In this document: one piece after another, positions 48,613-58,111 of the stretch | Position numbering within the stretch: position 1 is the stretch's first letter | Layout: each line of letters begins with the position of its first letter | Origin: Symsagittifera roscoffensis | Taxonomy: Eukaryota; Xenacoelomorpha; Acoela; Convolutidae | Length of the DNA stretch: 64,000 bases | Assembly (NCBI RefSeq): GCF_963678635.1 | Contig: NW_026971060.1 | Coordinates: forward strand, 49,209 to 113,208 | Direction: 5' to 3' | Made by a program: the position numbers and the translations under genes | The notes under the pieces: model-generated | What the model was told of the DNA's origin: nothing | Databases searched by the model: none | The model's input: the letters and a program-made list of their open reading frames with translations, nothing else

Positions 48613-49090
48613 TTAGAAAGGTTTGCATCTAATTGATGTTTGTTTGGTTGAAAGAAAGTTCTGAATAATTTTATGGATTGATGAAATTAGTATTGGTGTA
48701 AGTTCATTTAACCACACTGCTAAAACTTTTGTTTTTAAAGTAAACATTAAGCGTTCTATAACTCCATTGGATCTATGATCCCTCACTGTGCATAAAAATA
48801 AAATCGTTCTCCTCGCAGAAATTTTAAACCCCATTCAAACACAACACGACCCTTGGTCTACTCTGATGGATTGTTTAAATCCTTAAAATTTGCGTTAATC
48901 GGTCGAGAAGTATAATATTGAAAGAAGTGAGGTTTTACTTAACACTTTCACCGGAGCGCGAATTTTGCGTACTGGTCGATACAAAACACCAGGTATTTGG
49001 ATACGCCCCAATTTTTGTCCAACGGCCCGGCAAATTGCAAGTATGTTTCTCCGTTAGGTTTTTCCAGTTCGACTAATTTCTCTTTAATGA
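48613..49090 (-). pseudogene. Ty3/gypsy integrase catalytic core, decayed
   Basis: On the minus strand the core begins around 49082 with a segment containing LQFAGPLDKNWGVSKYLVFC, where the family has a catalytic Asp directly before FAGP that is Gln here. It continues with IRVDQG (48850-48867, the second catalytic Asp region) and VRDHRSNGVIERL in the 48834-48613 frame (the Glu of the D,D-35-E triad). Stops and frame changes separate the pieces, so it is dead. Integrases of this kind insert LTR-retrotransposon cDNA. It lies downstream of the RT remnant in the normal pol order. Confidence 0.8.
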
Positions 49091-49342
49091 ACGCTCCCAC
49101 AAAAATGTTTGATTTCTTACCAGATTCAATGCATTGAAAGCAGTTTTACCGTGATGGTAGATCTCCCGGTGTATTTTGGGCCTCCAGAAGTTTTCCTCGA
49201 GGGCTTTCATACCGATTTGTCTAGGGTTGAATTTATGCAGGAGCGTCATGAACGGAGATATGAGTGCTGCTGGGACTACAAATTTGTTGTCGTTAAAGGG
49301 TAGGTCGTCTTTGATTTGAATGTCCCGTTGAAAAGCTTTCAT
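49073..49342 (-). pseudogene. Ty3/gypsy integrase zinc-binding (H2C2) domain, decayed
   Basis: A minus-strand frame with LLHKFNPRQIGMKALEENFW and REIYHHGKTAFNALN. This is the integrase N-terminal H-x-H...C-x2-C domain. The histidine half is preserved, but both expected cysteines of the C-x2-C pair are lost (TAFNALN). It is followed directly by the catalytic-core remnant. Confidence 0.75.
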
Positions 49343-50236
49343 TTAAGCTTCAAACTTATCCAAGGGTTTTCCATTTTCTACCACGGTGTTCACTTCCGTC
49401 AAATTTTTATCGTCATTTATTTTAAGTTTAGTGAGCTCGCTCGACTGATGGCCAATAAAACAATTAGTGAAGATGGTAATTTCAGCTGTTTTTTGTATTT
49501 GGTTAACAAATTTGAATGAGTTTGTGACATTTTAAAGTCCGCGAAGTTCACAATCACCCTTGATATTTGGATTAGACAAGTATTTTCTCTGACTTTCAGC
49601 TTGATTGATAAAATGGCTAGTTTTTATCTGCTTGGCTCATATTTGATAAAGTTTTCATTAAATTGTGTTTAGCGAAGTAAAACTAAAACTTATATGATAG
49701 GAAATAAGTGAAATATAGATGTAAAAAAGTCCAAAGGAATACAACTGATTGTACAAAACGTTGAATGTGACTGATTAGTATTACAAATTTGAATAGAGTC
49801 AGTGATCTAATTAAGAATAATCGCAACGATTGACCATTGAAAATTGTAAGTTTTGACACTTTTCACCCAACAGGAAAAACTTCTAACCCGTCAGGAAAGA
49901 GATATATTAATATACACTATTTACGTAAAGGAGTTTGCTAAGAACAAATTGTTTTTTTACAACTCTTTTTTTTACAGTGAAAAATTATAATTAAAATTTT
50001 TGTGGTTTTGTTAATTGTTGCCACCACGAATGTTCGTCGTAATGAGAATTGGTAAGACTTTTGTGTTAGCGAGTCCTAAATGTTAATCTGCGCATTTCTC
50101 AATTCAATCGCCATATTCCTGTTTTCGAGAATGTTCAAAATTATCCACAAGATGGATTTTTTTCCACTAGCGAAGGTTTCGAAGTTTAAAAAATGTTATC
50201 AATTTAACAGTTGGTAAAAAAAAATTCTTTTAAAAG
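49343..50236. other. Expected RT C-terminus/RNase H region, too decayed to read
   Basis: By position this should hold the end of reverse transcriptase and RNase H of the decayed gypsy element. In the minus-strand frames I see only short stop-interrupted stretches and no YxDD or RNase H motif. Confidence 0.45.
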
Positions 50237-50629
50237 CAAGTCTATGACCCGTTGGATTTCATTAGGAATATTTCCGATTTCATATAAACGGATTACAAAA
50301 CAAAATTTTTCCGTAGTTTTGCTGTCCACTATAGTAAAATTGCCTTGTTTGCTTGTTTTCAGCATAATTCTAACCGATTTGCGTTTTTAGGTCAATACTA
50401 CTTCGTTTCAATTTTTGTAACACAGGGTTGTCGATTAGTCGTGAATGTTTTGTATTTTATATTTATTTTTAAATATTTGACCAATTAGCATTTTTGAATC
50501 AAAAGCTAGTTCTGTTGCACCGTCTCTTTTACTTGTAATCACCTTTGGGCTTATGAAATAGTGTTCTTTACATTTGTCACTTTTGACGATATAATCTTCC
50601 TTTTCCATTGGTTTTAATGTGGTATTCAC
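50237..50629 (-). pseudogene. Ty3/gypsy reverse transcriptase N-terminal remnant
   Basis: The minus-strand frame 50629-50435 contains FISPKVITSKRDGATELAFD and KNKYKIQNIHD, the gypsy RT fingers motif (FISP.VI..K.DGS..LA.D...LN). After stops, a further piece with NFTIVDSKTTEKFCFVIRLY and EIQRVID matches the region that ends in FQR.MD before the catalytic YxDD. The order and direction agree with the integrase remnants at 48.6-49.3 kb. It is inactive because of stops and frame changes. Confidence 0.78.
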
Positions 50630-50730
50630 GCCCTTTAATAAATGAATCGGTACCTTTCTATCTTTGATTTGAAATAGTTCAGAGGCCAGTTGAAAAATCG
50701 TGATTTTCCTATCCGACGGGTTTTCCTTTT

Positions 50731-51120
50731 CTAAAACTTTTTTTTGAAATTTTCGTACATGTTTATAATTGTGTTTGAATGAACATTTGACTTACAACCA
50801 TTTGAAAGTGTTACGTTGTTGGTCGTTTGGAGGCATTGTTTTTGAGCAATCTCAATTCTAATCCGCGGTACGTTATTGTTACCTACGATAATTATCTGGT
50901 GGCCTGAGGTGATCAAAAATGAGGTCTTATTGGAAATCCATCCATTGGATTGAGTTCCTATAATGATCCTGCCGATGATTTTATTGTATCGTTGGTGAAC
51001 CCAAAATGTAGTGCGCGGATCTTCTTTTTTGAATGGTAGAACTTTCATCAGTAGAATATTTTGTGGCGAATCGTGTAGGATATTTTGTTTCAGAAAATTG
51101 ACCGCGCAAGTCAAATTCAC
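50731..51120 (-). pseudogene. Ty3/gypsy protease-region remnant
   Basis: A 129-codon minus-strand frame just upstream of RT. Its centre (SNGWISNKTSFLITSGHQII followed by VGNNNVPRIRIEIAQKQ) resembles the C-terminal half of a retropepsin domain, which ends in a GrdnL..lgi.v.q motif. The catalytic D-S/T-G triad is not visible. It is assigned mainly by position between gag-like and RT remnants. Confidence 0.5.
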
Positions 51121-51567
51121 TGGAATATTAATGTGAACAACTGCTTCTCATCAAGTCCAAATCTTTTTTCGTCTCTAGGCTGTTCTAGTCGTAGATGGTT
51201 CTGGTGTTAGTTACTGAAGATTTGTCCTTGTGACTGATTTTCTCTTCCGTCCAAGCATTTATCACACCACAAAAATATACTTCTTGACATAACTGTACTT
51301 TCGGTGGGGAGTATTGACAAATTTGGATATGTTTGTCAACACTGTTCACAGCCGCTCTTTTTGCCTTTGAGTTAGATCATTTTCAAAACTGGCCTTTATA
51401 TTCAGAAATGTTGCAGATTAGTTCCATTGCCGCACAAACATTAAAGTGACCGTTGGTTAACGCATTACCGCATTTGAAACAGGAGCTGGATTTTTTTATA
51501 TTCAACTTGATTTTTTCTTACAGGATTGAAAATTTTGTTCACCTCGGCATTTCGCTTTTCTTTTTTG
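51121..51567. other. Decayed gag-pol junction
   Basis: No frame of note. It lies between the protease-like and gag-like remnants of the minus-strand gypsy element. Confidence 0.4.
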
Positions 51568-53186
51568 TCAATATAAAGTGTTCAAAAAAACCATTTTTTA
51601 TTGATGATCGCCTGATTCAGTGTATAAAATGGACTAGTTATTTCCGAAATTAGTCTCCGTTGGAGGTTGCCATTTCTCATGTTGAATTTGAACACGTCTA
51701 GTAACCAATCTTGCTCTGCGTGAGCTCTAAGTTTGCATCTTCTCTCTAAGTCTGATAGTGCTCAGCAAGTTGTACCGTTCGAAATTGATATTAGATGGTT
51801 TTAGGAATGCTATTCCAGATAACATTTTCACCCTAGGGAGTTTTTGTGAGAAGACTTTCTCACTTCAATTCCTTAGGCTAACTAAAACATTGAGCTTACT
51901 TTTTTTTCCGCTTTGATTTTTCTCAACCAACCTAACTTTCGTTTCTCCTCCGCATTTTTTTTCGCTGAAGCTTCGTAGACTTTCATATTTTGTCTCTATT
52001 CCTGGCCTTGCTATCTTTCCTCTGTGTTTCAAATTCTGAATCATGAGGACCTTCTAGGATTGGTGATTCTGTCTCCGACTCGAATGATTCTTGTAAGTCG
52101 TCGATGCCTAAATTCTTTTTAGCAATAATCGCCAGATGAAACTGGTCAATTCAGTTTGTCCATTGGCTGGGGGTTTCTACCCTATGATTTGGCCGAAAGG
52201 CAGGGATTTCCCGCAGATTTTAATCATTTGACTGCACCATAAAAAAATATTCAGATACCACTTGTATACTTAAGATTAATTTAAACTAGATTCAAAAGAA
52301 AAATTAAAAACGAATTGAATTAAAACTGTCCTTTCTATAGGACAGAGAAGTTGCGTCTATATAGAAGTCGCGCCAAGTCCAATGGATTTTGATTAAACAC
52401 GATCTAACAATTAGCTAATTAAAAATTGGAGGCCAAAATAAGTGCAAAAAAAACTCAATTCAGCTTAATCTCATTTCTGTTAAGATGAACGGTCTGCGCA
52501 AAAACTGTACCTGTATATTTTTTATGTGGAAAGCGAAAAAAACAGTTGGTATTATAGCTTCCAGGAAATTATAGTCCCGACCAATATAGAAGAATCACAA
52601 GGTACCAAAAATTAGTGAAAGCTCCTTTAGAAAAATGTAAGATTGATAAGACTTATAAAATAATACCAATGGGGAGACCCTTCGGTTGTTGAGGGGATCG
52701 AGTCCCTGAGAGGGAAGGGGGTAAGCCTCCTCACCTCCCCTAAATCAGCCCCTGCAAAAGTTGATATACTTTTTTGATTTCCCTTAGTCATCCCTAACTG
52801 ATTTTGAGTCATTTTTATTGTTATAACGTTCTATATTTCATGGTCTTTTTATAGGAGATTTTTGGCGGTTTAAGGAGCGATTTTAGAAGATGAATTTTGA
52901 AAACTAATTGAGGTTTAAAAAAAATTAGCTAAGCAGCGTGCCAAATTTCATATCAGCGATACCTAAGTTACAGCAGCGAAAATCAAGGTGAAACAAAAAG
53001 AAAAAAGGCTTAAATTTTCCTGGAATTTGTTCTCACAAACCTTAAGCTTTTGCTATCCAGCATTTAGCAAAAAAAATCATTTCGATTCGATAATAATTAT
53101 ACACGTAAGTAGAGCCAGATTGAAAAATTTTGGTAATTAAGTTTGAAGAACAAATGTGATTGGAGTTTTTAAATCATTCTTGATGT
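51568..53186. repeat. 1.6-kb tandem duplication, unit 1 (gag-like remnant plus MITE remnant)
   Basis: The sequence from ATAAAGTGTTCAAAAAAACC at 51568 onward recurs from 53187, offset about 1.62 kb, with many shared landmarks (GAATTTGAACACGTCTAG, ACCCTAGGGAGTTTTTGTG, TTGCGTC.ATATAGAAGTCG, TCAGCCCCTGCAAAAG). Unit 1 holds a more decayed copy of the gag-like frame on the minus strand at about 51590-51770 and a hAT-type MITE end at 52660-52754. It lacks the two MITEs present in unit 2 and so shows their empty sites. Confidence 0.88.
52660..52754 (+). mobile_element. hAT-like MITE end (unit 1)
   Basis: Contains GGGGATCGAGTCCCTGAGAG and ends TCAGCCCCTG, matching the right end of the complete MITE at 61965-62357. 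The left part is missing. The same remnant sits at the equivalent place in unit 2 (about 54565-54632), so it pre-dates the duplication. Confidence 0.7.
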
Positions 53187-53199
53187 CAAAATAAAGTGT

Positions 53200-53385
53200 T
53201 CAAAAAAACCATTTTTCATCGATGATCGCCTGATTCAGTGTATAAAATGGAATATATATTTCCAAAATTAGTCTCCGTTGGAGGTCGCGATTTCTCATGT
53301 TGAATTTGAACACGTCTAGTAACCAATCTTGCTCTGCGTGAGCTCTAAGTTTGCATCTATCGCTAAATCTGATAGTGCTCAGCAA
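53200..53385 (-). pseudogene. Retrotransposon gag-like remnant
   Basis: A 61-codon minus-strand frame with RFSDRCKLRAHAEQDWLLDV and NMRNRDLQRRLILEI followed by TLNQAI. This matches the C-terminal pattern of retrotransposon Gag cores (E.dwl..l...~r...lqr.li...~.tL.~Ai). It lies upstream of the protease, RT and integrase remnants on the same strand. The duplicate at 51590-51770 has an extra frameshift. Confidence 0.6.
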
Positions 53386-54100
53386 TTTGTACCGTTCGAA
53401 GGTGATATTAGATGGTTTTTAAAATGCGATTTCTAATAGTTTGAAAATTTGTTTCTAAAAGTGACAGATAACATTTTCACCCTAGGGAGTTTTTGTGAGA
53501 AGACTTTCTCTCTTCACTTCCTTAGGCTAACTAAAACATTGAACTTATTTTTTTTTCGGCTTTGATTTTTCTCAACCAACCTAACTTTCGTTTCTTCTCC
53601 GCATTTTTTTCCGCTGAAGCTTCGTAGACTTTCATATTGTCTCTATTCCTGGCCTCGCTATCTTTCCTCTGTGTTTCAAATTCTTAATCTTGAGGACCTT
53701 CTAGGATTGGTGATTTTGTCTCGGACTCGAATGGTTCTTGTTAGTCGTCGATGCCTTAATTCTTTTTAGCAATAATCGCCAGATGATACTGGTCGATTCA
53801 GTTTGTCCATAGAGGTTTCTACCCTATGATTTGGCCGAAAGGCGGGGATTTCCCGCAGATTTTAATCATTTGACTGTACCATAAAAAAGTATTCAGATAC
53901 CACTTGTATGTTTAAGCACAATTTAAACTAGATTCTGAAGAAAAATTAAGAACGAATTAAATAAAAACTGTCTTTTCTATAGGACAGAGAAGTTGCGTCA
54001 ATATAGAAGTCGCGCCAAGTCCAATGGATTTTGATTAAACACGATCTAACAGTTATCTAATTAAAAGTTGGAGCCAAGTTAAGAGTAAAAAACTCAACTC

Positions 54101-54350
54101 ACAACACGATGTTAGAACTCATAAAAGAACTTATGTTAAAAACTCTCTTTTGTTACAAAGATTGACAGTTCATATTTGGTTTTCATGCATATAATTTGGA
54201 AAAACCTTCGCGCAAAAAATTTTTAATTTTTGATTGAAAGGCGGTAAAGATACTCCACCTCAATTTAAACTTTTTTTATGGCTAAAATTAAAGGTTTGTG
54301 ACATTTTTTTAGGTTCTGCCTGCATGACAACCCCAACCATGTTTGATTTT
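54101..54350. mobile_element. ~250-bp insertion relative to unit 1
   Basis: Unit 1 reads AACTCAATTCAGCTTAATC at 52450; unit 2 carries about 250 bp between AACTCAA and CAGCTTAATC. The insert has no clear terminal inverted repeat or target duplication and no coding frame. It could be an insertion here or a deletion in unit 1. Confidence 0.5.
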
Positions 54351-54564
54351 GACAGCTTAATCTCATTTCTGTTAAGATGAACGGTCTGCGCAAAAACTGT
54401 ACCTGTATATTTTTTATGTGGAATGCGAAAAAATTCGTATTATAGCTTCCAGGAAACTATAGTCCCGACCGTTATAGAAGAATCGCAAGGTACCAAAAAC
54501 TACTGAAGGCGCCTTTAGAAAAATTTAAGATTGATAAGACTTGATTTCATAAAATAATACCAAT

Positions 54565-54632
54565 GGGGAGACCCTTCGGTTGGCGAGGGGATCGAGTCCC
54601 TGAGAGGCCCCCCTCCCCTAAATCAGCCCCTG
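54565..54632 (+). mobile_element. hAT-like MITE end (unit 2)
   Basis: The duplicate of the remnant at 52660-52754, shortened by a small deletion, and ending TCAGCCCCTG. Confidence 0.7.
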
Positions 54633-54908
54633 CAAAAGTTGATATACTTTTTTGATTTCACTAGTCATCCCTAACTATTTTTGACTCATTTTGTTTTTCG
54701 ACTACCTGCGAATTTTTATTGTTATAACGTTCTCTATTTCATAGTGTTTTTAAAGGAGATTTTTGGCGGTTTTAGGAGCGGTTTTAGAAGATGAATTTTG
54801 AAAATTAAATTTTGGTTAAAAATCAGTTAGGCAGCGTGCCAAATTTCATAGCAGCGATCCCTAAGTTATAGCAGCGAAAATCGAGGTGACACAAAAAGAA
54901 AAAAAGGC

Positions 54909-55114
54909 GGCTCTTTTTCCTTTCCCCCCCCCCCACCTGCAAATTTTTATATTTGAAGTTACTGTTCACTTTGTCCGATTGTCAAGAAATTTGACATGCA
55001 GACTAACTAGGTTATAAGAAACATATTTGGTCTTCATAATTAACCTTGTAAAACCACTCGTTAGACCATAAAATTCATGTTTGAGTGAGGTGGGGGGGAA
55101 AAGGAAAAAGAGCC
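54909..55114 (-). mobile_element. GGCTCTTTTTCC MITE with perfect 8-bp target duplication and visible empty site
   Basis: A 206-bp copy in reverse orientation to those at 44 kb. Inverted termini are GGCTCTTTTTCC / GGAAAAAGAGCC. It is flanked on both sides by AAAAAGGC (54901-54908 and 55115-55122). The paralogous sequence in unit 1 (about 53000-53010, GAAAAAAGGCTTAAATTTTC) has a single copy and no element. The interior matches the other copies (ACTCGTTAGACCATAAAATT). Confidence 0.93.
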
Positions 55115-55260
55115 AAAAAGGCTTAAGTTTTTCTGGAATTTGTTCTCACAAACCTTAAGCTTTTGCTATCCAGCACCTCGCAAAAAAAATGATTTCGATT
55201 CGATAATAATTATACACGTAATTAGAGCCAGATTTTAAAACTTTGGATATTAAATTTGAA

Positions 55261-55478
55261 GGTTTTTTTCCAGTTCCCCCCCCCCGTTTAAATTCAATTT
55301 TGAAAAGCTTAATTAACGTTGTCATAACGCAATGAAACTTGGCGCGGTGAACAAATCGGCAACAGCGAACAGATTTGTTCTTCATACTTTACTTCGTAAC
55401 ATCACGCATTTAGCCGTAATAGTGCAAAAAAACAAACATGATACTCGAAATTTTGAAAGGGGGGAGTAGAAAAGAGCC
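55261..55478. mobile_element. Related MITE with 8-bp target duplication and empty site
   Basis: 218 bp beginning GGTTTTTTTCCAGTTCCCCC and ending GGGGGGAGTAGAAAAGAGCC, a diverged relative of the GGCTCTTTTTCC family with a different interior. It is flanked by AATTTGAA (55253-55260) and AGTTTGAA (55479-55486). Unit 1 reads AAGTTTGAAGAACAAATG uninterrupted at about 53138. Confidence 0.85.
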
Positions 55479-55872
55479 AGTTTGAAGAACAAATGTGATT
55501 AGAGTTTTTTATTCATTCACGATGCAAACATTCCTGTCAATATGACATCATGAAAGATATTTTAATTCAGTTTTGGAAAAAGGAAAAGAGCCAAACTTTC
55601 GAAACAGAAGTTCAGATATGGGTGAAAAAGAGCCGCTGTTCGCTCGCTCACGACAAGGACTGGAAAGTTTAAAAGGATTCTGTAAAAGATCCGGAACAAT
55701 TTTAATGCTGAAACTTCAAATCAAAACAAGTAAAAAACATTATACTTATAGTGCTCATTCACTAAAAAAAAGAAAAAGGAATGACATACTCTTGTATTCA
55801 AAAATGCACGTGCTCTTTAAAAAACAATACAAAATTTGCTCTAGACATATACTACTGACTATTCTGTACAGG

Positions 55873-55879
55873 TATAAAA
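55873..55879 (+). promoter_or_regulatory. TATA-like box upstream of LRRC56-like gene
   Basis: TATAAAA in the context GGTATAAAAAGC, about 200 bp before the ATG at 56080. It is the only good TATA match in the upstream 300 bp I examined. If the gene has an upstream leader exon or trans-spliced leader this could mark its promoter; unproven. Confidence 0.3.
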
Positions 55880-56061
55880 AGCATGACAAAATAATTTTAG
55901 CACAGCCAAAACCAGCGTTGGTGTACGTATGCATGTACAATAAGAAACAATTATGATTATTCAAATCTTCATTTACAAAGCTTGGTACATTTCTGTTTGA
56001 GCTTTTAACGCGTACCAACAACGCAGTTTTTTTTTCAATGCGTATGACTAACAGATAGAAC

Positions 56062-56079
56062 TTGCTTTTGCCTAACAGT
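56062..56079 (+). promoter_or_regulatory. 3' splice-site-like tract directly before the LRRC56 ATG
   Basis: The sequence TTGCTTTTGCCTAACAG ends in a pyrimidine-rich tract plus CAG one base before the ATG at 56080. It fits either the end of an intron in the 5' leader or a spliced-leader acceptor. An in-frame TAG at 56056-56058 rules out coding extension further upstream. Confidence 0.5.
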
Positions 56080-57969
56080 ATGTCAAATTTCACAGTCCAA
56101 GTATCAAATTTTCAAGACCAGGATAAAATCAACCCTAGACCGAATGAGAAAACAGAATCGGAGTATCTTTTGGAAGAGTTTTTATCGCCATGGAGACTCA
56201 AAGAAATTACCGGGGAGTCAAACCTCGAAGACGCCTCTTCGCTTCAAATGGTCGTCGACACCACCGAAAACAGTCTCGGAAATTTTGGTCATTATTTGCC
56301 AAACTTGACCCAACTTGACCTTTCCAACTCAGTTTTGACCTCTATTCGAGACCTGGGCTCGTCTTTAGCCAAGTTAGAAGTTTTATGGCTGACCAAATGT
56401 CAACTTGTAGATCTTGACGGCATTCCGACTTTTGCTAATTTGACGGAGTTATACTTGTCTTATAACCATATTAATAATATAAGCGATCTGAGTATGATGG
56501 AAAATCTAAGAACCCTCGATTTGGAGGCAAATGACATCGACGATATCGACCAGATCATTTTCCTCGAAGTCTGCGGAAATCTTCTGAATTTATGTCTTCA
56601 ACACAATCCGATCTGCTCCACGCCAAAACCAATGCTTCCTTTTGATCCAGATTACAATTACAGATCAGCTGTGATCAAAATGTTGCCGCAACTCAAAAAC
56701 TTAGATGACATTCCAGTTTCCGACAAAACTCAAGATTTCACAAATCTGGACGAAGATTTACAACTTCTGACAGAAAACATTAAGTTTGGATTAATATCCG
56801 AGGGCGAGGACTCGGATCGGCCCGGAAGCTCAACCGGAAAACGTCCCGGCAGCGCGTTGTCAAAGCGTCCCGGAACTGCAATGAGACCACGCAGTGCTAT
56901 GCCGTCGATGTTATTTGGAAAAAGTAGCTTTGGGGTTCGACCGGGAACAGCGGCGAGATTCGACCGGCCACCGACCGCCGCCGAGAAAGCTTTTTTCCAA
57001 TTGCCGACGGCGAGACCCGGAACAGGTTCGAGTGTCGCAAGCACAGACTCGGCCATCGACATGGACGAATTTAGCAAACTGACTTCCGGAAATATTGTCT
57101 GCGGAAATCCTCTTAAAGCAATCAGAAACAAAAAGAGTGAAAAGCAAAAAAACAAAACTCGAAATTTGGAATTATCAGGAGCTAATTCTAACGCAAACAC
57201 AAAACTGCTGGCCAGTGATGAAACATTCTCGAACATTCTAGAAGAACTGAAAGAATGGAGACAAGAATTTGATCAAAAGAAGGACTTGACCAAACTTTCG
57301 ATGACAGAGGAAGTTAACGTGTTAACGTTGTCGGCAGACGAGGCCATTGACGTTTCGGCTATGGACGAAAACAGCCGAGGTGTGAACGAAAATGGAAGAG
57401 GTGATAAAGTAAACGCAATTAAAGACGGACCTATCAGTCAAAACAGTTTGTCACCCGAGCATCATAAACGTTCTAGCGTAAACATTAGAAGAAGGCAATA
57501 CGCTCCCGTCTCGGAAAACCCGAGAAACGATTCCTCCTATGAATTCGTGGGAGATGAGTCATACGAAGATGGCGACAGCGGACTGGCTTCTTCTCGTGAG
57601 ACCGACACGCCAGCAAGTTTTCTGAACGAGTATCAACAACGCGGACCTTTCAGGTCCTCGGACCCGAAGCTAAACCCGTCGGTTAACCTTTCGAAGTTGG
57701 CGCCGCACCAGATGTCAATCAAACCATCATTGGTTCCAGTGGCCCTCAAACCCAGCTTGAGTAACATTGGATCTGGTAGTTCGCCAGTTAGACCTAAAAT
57801 AAAAAATGCATCCAGACCAGCCAGATCGACCATTGATCAGATGGGGAAAAATAAACCCTCTCTCGTTCCAGCACCGCCTACTGCTCCTCCTCACAAACTA
57901 GCCCTGAGTGCCCGACCCAAAAGCGCTATGACGTCACTCTCTTTTGAAAAGTTTTCAGGCTCTTCGTAG
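56080..57969 (+). CDS. LRRC56: Leucine-rich repeat-containing protein 56-like (axonemal dynein transport factor)
   Basis: A 629-codon uninterrupted frame. The N-terminal signature LSPWRL (35-40), VDTTENSLGNFG (59-70) and four leucine-rich repeats at about 73-94, 95-117, 118-139 and 140-165 (LTQLDLSNSVLTSI, LEVLWLTKCQLVDL, LTELYLSYNHINNI, LRTLDLEANDIDDI), closed by LCLQHNPICS and a cap to about 215, match LRRC56. In other organisms this protein (ODA8 in Chlamydomonas) helps assemble and transport outer dynein arms with intraflagellar transport, so a ciliated host is implied. Residues 245-315 are a low-complexity RPGS/RPGT region; VCGNPLKAIRNKK (340-352) is another conserved-looking patch. The C-terminal half is disordered and Ser/Pro-rich. 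The vertebrate protein is about 540 residues. The absence of introns across 1.9 kb is unusual for an animal gene: either a natural single-exon gene or a young retrocopy. ATG 56080 is chosen because the open frame before it has no ATG. Confidence 0.85.
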   Translation: MSNFTVQVSNFQDQDKINPRPNEKTESEYLLEEFLSPWRLKEITGESNLEDASSLQMVVDTTENSLGNFGHYLPNLTQLDLSNSVLTSIRDLGSSLAKLEVLWLTKCQLVDLDGIPTFANLTELYLSYNHINNISDLSMMENLRTLDLEANDIDDIDQIIFLEVCGNLLNLCLQHNPICSTPKPMLPFDPDYNYRSAVIKMLPQLKNLDDIPVSDKTQDFTNLDEDLQLLTENIKFGLISEGEDSDRPGSSTGKRPGSALSKRPGTAMRPRSAMPSMLFGKSSFGVRPGTAARFDRPPTAAEKAFFQLPTARPGTGSSVASTDSAIDMDEFSKLTSGNIVCGNPLKAIRNKKSEKQKNKTRNLELSGANSNANTKLLASDETFSNILEELKEWRQEFDQKKDLTKLSMTEEVNVLTLSADEAIDVSAMDENSRGVNENGRGDKVNAIKDGPISQNSLSPEHHKRSSVNIRRRQYAPVSENPRNDSSYEFVGDESYEDGDSGLASSRETDTPASFLNEYQQRGPFRSSDPKLNPSVNLSKLAPHQMSIKPSLVPVALKPSLSNIGSGSSPVRPKIKNASRPARSTIDQMGKNKPSLVPAPPTAPPHKLALSARPKSAMTSLSFEKFSGSS

Positions 57970-58005
57970 AACTCTCTTTTGAAAAGTTTTCAGGCTCTTT
58001 GTAGA
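57936..58005 (+). repeat. 35-bp tandem duplication spanning the LRRC56 stop codon
   Basis: Copies 57936-57970 and 57971-58005 begin ACTCTCTTTTGAAAAG and differ at one base (CTTCGTAG versus CTTTGTAG). Each contains a TAG; the first is the in-frame stop of the LRRC56-like gene, so the second lies in the 3' untranslated region. Confidence 0.95.
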
Positions 58006-58105
58006 AACATTTTGTTCAAAATTTGAATTATTTTCTGTTTCATTCACCAGTTTAAAATGTAATACTTTGCTCGTTTCGCTGAAAAACTATCATGTAATTG
58101 TTTGA

Positions 58106-58111
58106 ATTAAA
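58106..58111 (+). terminator. Possible polyadenylation signal ATTAAA
   Basis: ATTAAA lies about 137 bases after the stop codon of the LRRC56-like gene. It is the nearest common variant signal I saw; AATAAA is absent from this stretch. In AT-rich DNA it can occur by chance. Confidence 0.3.

Larger units (their letters stand above)
53187..55525. repeat. 1.6-kb tandem duplication, unit 2, enlarged by insertions
   Basis: Colinear with unit 1 but about 700 bp longer. The extra sequence is a ~250-bp block at about 54101-54350 and two MITEs at 54909-55114 and 55261-55478. Otherwise it ends as unit 1 does (GAAGAACAAATGTGATTAGAG). Divergence between units is moderate, so the duplication is older than the MITE insertions. 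Confidence 0.88.

Noticed and set aside
55573..55956. 127-codon plus-strand frame before LRRC56
   Set aside because: No recognised domain, basic low-complexity composition, no convincing start, and it overlaps MITE-end fragments.
56730..57236. 168-codon minus-strand frame inside the LRRC56 gene
   Set aside because: Antisense shadow of the low-complexity RPG region; no homology pattern.
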